Shown: one piece after another, positions 58,681 to 64,000 of the stretch
Layout: the number at the start of each line of letters is the position of its first letter
Position numbering within the stretch: the stretch's first letter is position 1
DNA from: Uloborus plumipes
Taxonomy: Eukaryota > Arthropoda > Arachnida > Araneae > Uloboridae
Length of the DNA: 64,000 nt
Direction of reading: 5' to 3'
Assembly (NCBI GenBank): GCA_038373865.1
Contig: JAXGGA010001641.1
Span: forward strand, 62,001 to 126,000
Position numbers and translations under genes: made by a program
The notes under the pieces: generated by a model
Database searches by the model: none
What the model was told of the DNA's origin: nothing
Seen by the model: the letters and a program-made list of their open reading frames with translations, nothing else

Positions 58681-59582
58681 TGCGCGTTTACCAAAAAATT
58701 AAATCATTCAAATAAAGCATATTTCACACAAAACAAATTGCTGATTGTTGTCTCAAATAAGGGTGTTTAAAATGAAGTGTATGTACGTATGAGAAAAATT
58801 GCAACGATTTTCAATCATTTCATGACACTAAGCAATAGTAGTCACGAAATTAGAAACAATTCGGCCCAATATTAAAGAAGTAAAGTAGTGTCAAAAGACT
58901 GAGTTTCTCCCTAGGATCCTATTTAATTCGATCTTAACTTCTTAGGGCTTTAATTAATGCATATATTAATTAAAAAATAATGACTATTATTTTGCTAAGC
59001 CTGGAATGAAAAGGTTCTTTTGCATTTGTAGTATTTTTAGCGCAAATTCTGTGGCCATATAAAATTCAAAATATTCGCGCTTTCGGTTATCGCTTTTTCC
59101 AGATTTTCTTGATCGAATGATCAAGAAAATCTCAATGATTTGAATTTTGTCTGTTGCCATTATGCTTTTTTGTTAAAAAATTAAAGTTCCTGTAATTAAT
59201 TTTTGTACATAATCTGAGATTTTTCCAGCAGCAAAAAAAAATTTCAATTTTCTCTCTTGATTCTGATTTTACAGTTAAATATTATTTTTCTGCTGCAAAC
59301 GATCAATAAAAACACAACATTATTTTACATTTTCCTGGAGACTTTTAATGTTATTCTAAATGAAATTATGAAATAAATTGGAAATTCTGCCAAGAAAGCA
59401 ACTTGTGCTGTTATCCATAATAGCACGCGTCAATTTGAAATACGAAGAATGTACCAGATTTGAATACTTTACGATTGTGTGTAAGACCAGAACATGCATA
59501 AGCTAAATATAGACAAAAGTATCGTCTAGGTCAAGTGGTACTGGCTTGTGACACTGTATTGTCACCCGAGAGTGATTATGCA

Positions 59583-60228
59583 ATTTTTTTAATTTTAATT
59601 ATTATCATCAATACAATGTTGCTATTAACGAAATATAGAAACTATATGCATGAATGACAGGAGGTCTAAGGATCTGGAGAAAAAAGGGGATATGGTAACG
59701 TCCAGCCTTCTCTACTCTTGGGTTCCTAAATTCAAATCAAATTGCCAATGCCTAAATTGCAAAATATAATAGTTCTTAATCCCTGTCAGAGTCACTACTA
59801 CACCAATTGCATCAAAATTGATGACTATCCCATTGACAGACGTTTATAAATGTATCTTCATGATTGCTACAATTAATGGTTTGAGATGAGGCCCTGTTGC
59901 TTCCTGTGAGCGAGTATACAACTGTATTATTTGAATCATTGTCATTAATTCAGTGTTGCAATTAACAAAATAAAGAAACTATATGCATGAATGACTAGAA
60001 GCTAAAGAATCTTGGGAAGAAAAGGGGTAGGGTAACCTTCAGCCTTCTCCATCCCTCGCGTTCCTGAATTCAAATCAAATTGCCAATGCCTGAATTGCAA
60101 AAGATAATAGCTCTTAATCCCTGTCAGTGTCACTATCACTCCAATGGTATCAAAATTGACGACTATCTGGATGACAGACATCTACAAAAGCTTCTTTAAA
60201 ATTGCTACAATTAAATGGTGTAGCTAAA
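59583..60228. repeat. Tandem duplication, period about 337 bp
   Basis: ACTATATGCATGAATGAC at 59641 and 59978. Each unit continues through CAAATCAAATTGCCAATGCC, AATCCCTGTCAG, ATCAAAATTGA and ATTGCTACAATTAA. Two copies, moderately diverged with small indels. Confidence 0.8.
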
Positions 60229-60289
60229 TATCTTTGACTACTTATTCTACATCATTCATTAAGAGCTGCCGTATAAATACAACCCCAAT

Positions 60290-60500
60290 AATTTGATTCA
60301 TGGGAGCTAATTAGGAACTTTTTTTCCCCTTTCCCTTTTCGCAAGCGAACTACGAACTGCGAGCGGTACGCGAAAGCGAGTCGCTAATTACGCGATATCG
60401 TATTTAATATTTCATGAATCGGATTTCAGATGGTATCTGCTTAATGGAAACCAAATACGACTGCTGAAAGCTTTTACAGGTAATGGATCTTCTGCTCTCA
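60290..60500. promoter_or_regulatory. Possible regulatory patch
   Basis: GAGCTAATTAGG, GTCGCTAATTACGCG and CAGATG lie near a run of GCGA/CGAA motifs (60345-60390) in otherwise AT-rich sequence. Weak support. Confidence 0.15.
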
Positions 60501-61401
60501 CGTGCTGTGCTTGGAGTATATATGTCTGGTAATGGTTCATTTGGTAGGTGTATTTGAGGAGGATATTGGTGGTCTTTGTCTTAAAAATGAAGTCATAGAT
60601 CGGAAGGGTTGCTTCTTACACTGCAAAAAATGAACTGTTGTTTTTATAGTACGATACTGGCAGCCGAGGTTCCAATTTAAAACTGTAAAATGCACTGTAA
60701 TAAACTAAAACTAGCAAGTTTAGTTTCTCACTGAAAAGTTAAAAAGTTTGCCGCCGTAAAATTTAGCTGTATTATACTGTGAAAACAACAGTATAATACT
60801 CTGGCAGCAGAGGTTTCAGTTTAAAACTGTAAAATGCACGGTAAAAAACTAAAATTAGCAGTTTTACAGTTTCTTACTGTAAAGTTAGAAAGTTTACAGT
60901 ATAAAACTGTAAAAGTAGAAATTTTACAGTTTATTACTGCAAAATTAGTTATTTTTACAGCTTATTACTATAAAATTAGCTGTATTATATTGTAAAAACA
61001 ACATTCATTTTTTAACCGACTTCAAAAAAGGAAGAGGTTCTCAATTCAAAGCGTATGTTTTTTTTTTTTTTGTTCTCACCTAACATCTGATCTACTGAAC
61101 CGATTTGGACGATTTTTTTTTTTAATCTATAGAAGATGGTATAACTTAGGTACCATGTACTCATATGACGATATTTGTTCACTAGAAAAAAAGTTATAAT
61201 CGAAAAACTAAAATTTCATGTTATTTAAAACAATATGTGCTATCGTAAATGCTTACTTCAATGAGCGACCCTAAAGTTCAAGTGGTTAAACGCGTCGAGT
61301 TGAAGTTTCTGATGGAATGAGATCGAGTCCAGGTCTGCGAAGATTTTTTTGAACAGCTGCATGTTTTTTTAACTATATTTTGATTATTACTTTCTTCTAT
61401 A

Positions 61402-62607
61402 TCTAATATATAGAAGAAAGTATTGGTTTCGTGAAAATTTTCGAATGTCGAATTTTGACGGATTTGCACGTTTTGAGGTGCGCTGAGTCCATTTCGACCA
61501 TTTTTAGAAAATGTCTGTCTGTCTGTCTGTCTGTGTGTGTGTGAGTCTGTATGTGTGTGACCAGTTTTTGTGGCCGCGCTAGAGCAAAAACTACTGAATG
61601 AAATCGAACAAAAATTTTTGCACATATGTACCACCATGTGAACTGGTGCACCTGACTTTTTTTAGCGAATTCCTCCAAGGGGGGTGGAGCAATCGCACGT
61701 GTTCTGCGCGGGGGTGATTGCTATATCTCAGGAAGTAACTGGCGGAATCAAACGAAAATTGGTCCATAGATAGACCCTACTGAGTACAGGTGCTGATTCA
61801 ATTTGTTTGTCAATATCTCCAAGGGGGGTGGAGCAATCGCACGTGTTCTGCGCAGGGGTGATTGCTATATCTCAGGAAGTAACCGGCGGAATCAAACGAA
61901 AATTGGTCCATAGGTAGACCCTACTGAGTACAGGTGCTGATTCAATTTGTTTGTCAATATCTTGAAGGGGGGTGGAGCAATCGCACGTGTTCTGCGCGGG
62001 GGTGACTGCTATATCTCAGGAAGTAACCGGCGGAATCAAACGAAAATTAGTCCATAGGTAGACCCTATTGAGTACAGGTGCTGATTCAATTTGTGTGTCA
62101 ATATCTCAAAGGGGGGTGGAGCAATCAAAAGTGCTTATTTTGTCACTGCACCTACTGTATCTCGGGAAATATTGCTGCGATTTGAATGAAATTTGGAATA
62201 ACACTAACCCAATATGGAAGCAAGCATCGATTAAATTTTGGCGCCAATCGCCCCAGGGGGAGGGTGGGGTGATTTTTGCGCTTAGTCAACAATGCGAAAA
62301 ATTACTTCATTAAAAAATCGCTTTCACGCTATTTAATTATCAAAACAGCTGAAAACTTTCAATGATTTGAAATTTTTAACTGTTGCCAATTTCTTTTTAC
62401 TAACAAACAAAATGTTTGCAATTTATCTAAACAAGGCTTTTGCAATGATTTCCAATTTCGCTCATTGATTCTGCATTTGCAGGGTTATTACGATAATTGG
62501 GAAATTGGCGCTGTCTCCAACTACTCGGGCGAGTACGTATTTTATTTTGTAACCGGAATTCATAAGATAGATATAGAAGAAAGTTTCGTGACGGCCACGA
62601 CAGCTAG
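61402..62607 (+). mobile_element. Non-autonomous Helitron nested in the foldback element
   Basis: Starts A|TCTAATATATAGAAGAAAG and ends with a TCGTG-acggc-CACGA hairpin, CAGCTAG, then T. A GTCTGTCTGTC microsatellite (about 61512-61534) precedes three full and one partial 144-bp tandem units. AGATATAGAAGAAAGT recurs near the 3' end (62568-62583), and the left flank is inverse to the start. No Rep/helicase frame. Confidence 0.65.
61673..62150. repeat. 144-bp tandem repeat
   Basis: Units begin at 61673, 61817, 61961 and 62105, each exactly 144 bp apart. Shared blocks: AAGGGGGGTGGAGCAATC, CACGTGTTCTGCGC, TATATCTCAGGAAGTAAC, AATCAAACGAAAATTGGTCC and GAGTACAGGTGCTGATTC. The fourth unit diverges after its first 25 bases. 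Confidence 0.9.
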
Positions 62608-63163
62608 TTTTAAGTGCATTTACACTAAAAAGAATGAAATAAAATATTTTTTAAAACAAAAAATAGAACCGACTTCAGTTGGAAATTGCTCTAAAAAGTA
62701 AAAAAAAAAATTTTTTTTCTTTGAATATCATCGAAACTACTTTTAAACATAAGTTTTGAAGTCGGCGCAAAAACAATATATAGAATCAGACGCAACTACA
62801 ATTCAACTATAAATATAAATTTTAATGGATACATTTCATTGATTACCATACATTCGTGTAATGATACAAATATTCTGCTTCAATTTGAAATGGTTTCGCT
62901 GAAAAATTTTGGCAAAATATGGTTAAATATCATTTTGCCTATCGTTTTTGCGCCGACTTCAGAACTTATGTTTAAAAGTAGTTTCGATGGTGTTCAAAGA
63001 AAAAAATTATTTTTTACTTTTTAGAGCAATTTCCAACTGAAGTCGGTTCTATTTTTTTTTCCAAAAATATTTTATTACAGTGTAGTGTTTGTGATAGAAC
63101 CATGCCAATGCATTAGGGATGCGGAAGATAATTTTTGTATCAAGAAAACAAACTACACATTGT

Positions 63164-63420
63164 GGATATTTCTTTGCAGTTCATAAATACATATTCACTG
63201 CAATCTCTACTTTTTAGGAATTACTTTATTTAGATATTTCGCCCCTTCTCTTTTTAGGATATTTCTTTGCAATTTACAAATCCATCTGCATTGCCTTTTC
63301 TTTTCCCTCGATCTCTACATTTTAGGAATTACTTTATTAGGATATTTCTCTCTTCTCTTTTAGGATATTTCTTTACAATTTATAAATGCGTATGCATTGC
63401 CTTTTCTTTTCCCCCGATCT
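63164..63420. repeat. Tandem repeat, three diverged units of 93-106 bp
   Basis: GGATATTTCTTTGCA at 63164, 63257 and 63363, each followed by a TACAAAT/TTTATAAAT block, GCATTGCCTTTTC and GATCTCTACATTTTAGGAATT. Confidence 0.75.
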
Positions 63421-64000
63421 CTGCTTTTCATCCTGAAGCCTTATTATTATCATGCTCTCGTGTACGTGTAATCTTTTCCGCTGATTCATAAAACCTTTTG
63501 CAAACTGAAATATTACAAAAGGACAAGTTTCGGAGGTAAACTATGACCTTAAATTTTTATGATTGATAATGAAAATTTGACTTTTAATACTCTTTACCCT
63601 TTCTCGATTTTTAAGGAATTCCAATTTCTGCTACTTAAAATACTGGAGATCTGTACAAATGGACTCAGGATAAGATGGGTTGCTTTATTTGCACATTAAG
63701 TATTGTTTGCAGTTTCCCCAATATTTTTAGTCAGATTAATTTTGTGGTTATAGATTATGTCCAACAAAGTCCATTTCTCAGGGAAGTTATGCATTTAATA
63801 AATTGTTTGACCCTCACATGTTTGAGGCAAAGCTGAAAGTTGAGTTAAGAAAATAAGTAAAAACATGTCTACTATGAGCTTCAAAATGAAAACTGGCGAA
63901 TTAGAAGGGACAAACTTCATATTCGATTTGTTACAGCAAGGGAAAAAACTATTTTCTACTCTTTATCTACCATCAGTTAAAAAAAAAAGTGCAAGAACTT

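Larger units (their letters stand above)
61014..63048. mobile_element. Foldback element inserted in MITE-1
   Basis: AACCGACTTC at 61014-61023 and GAAGTCGGTT at 63039-63048 are perfect inverted ends. Internal arms 62667-62775 and 62944-63048 are inverse copies of about 105 bp containing GACTTCAGTTGGAAATTGC and CTACTTTTAAACATAAG. AACCGACTTCAAAAAAGG-type ends recur in arthropod DNA transposons. It carries a Helitron. Confidence 0.6.
60619..63082. mobile_element. MITE family 1, copy f, interrupted by 2 kb
   Basis: Starts after TA with CACTGCAAAAAATGAACTG and shows the usual motif chain to TTGTAAAAACAACATTCATT at about 61010. Its right terminus TTATTACAGTG|TA (to 63082) reappears only after an inserted 61014-63048 segment. 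Confidence 0.65.
49127..64000 (+). other. Intron downstream of exon 3 (runs off the window)
   Basis: It starts GTAAGAG and I could not find the next exon, which must begin with one base that completes an AG- codon. I see nothing recognisable in 49548-51152 apart from a GC-richer patch at 50280-50480, nor in 52139-53339, 54610-56179, 58681-59582 or 63421-64000. Confidence 0.5.

Noticed and set aside
1..64000. CRISPR array, operon or prokaryotic gene cluster
   Set aside because: No regular spacer array and no long contiguous genes; splice sites, MITEs and intron structure mark it as an animal nuclear sequence.

Overview
This is an animal nuclear window: AT-rich, with no operons, no long open frames, and small exons separated by very large repeat-filled introns. 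The repeats point to an arthropod: TA-flanked MITEs, several hAT-type elements with perfect 8-bp target duplications, degraded mariner transposase, and Helitron-like ends containing GTCT/GACA microsatellites. I think a spider or another chelicerate is most likely, from general familiarity with such repeats; no marker gene proves it.

Host gene. Three short exons on the + strand (8917-9028, 14106-14208, 49026-49126) have consensus splice sites and matching codon phases. They join into one open frame of about 105 codons for a Ser/Pro-rich, probably disordered protein segment. The introns between them are about 5.1 kb and 34.8 kb, so nearly the whole window lies inside one large gene that runs off both ends. 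I do not recognise the family. A GC-rich 36-codon frame at 34525-34635 has a good acceptor, a phase matching exon 2, and a TAA that overlaps AATAAA, so it is a possible alternative last exon.

Repeats, left to right. 1-10 kb: MITE family 1, a hAT-like element holding a palindromic mariner remnant (2756-4394), a 43-bp tandem repeat and foldback sequences. 10-15 kb: a 1.8-kb hAT-like element (10970-12780) inserted in another repeat, a 175-bp hAT MITE and more MITE-1. 15-38 kb: mostly quiet intron with one MITE-2 copy, an inverted-repeat cluster, a 552-bp hAT-like element (26004-26555), MITE-1 and a degenerate tandem array. 38-44 kb: a Helitron/HINE-like element with 147-bp internal repeats, a 1.6-kb TIR element carrying seven copies of a 12-mer, and hAT MITEs. 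46-54 kb: a 68-bp minisatellite, a second palindromic mariner carrying a MITE-2, exon 3, a third MITE-2, a reverse-strand Helitron fragment, and a 43-bp minisatellite built on TGACGTC. 56-64 kb: a homeodomain-site cluster, the second HINE-like copy with an extra repeat block, a 337-bp duplication, and a three-level nest (MITE-1 containing a foldback element containing a Helitron).

I found no tRNA, rRNA, CRISPR array or intact transposase gene. All readings come from inspection by eye; no alignments or database searches were run.
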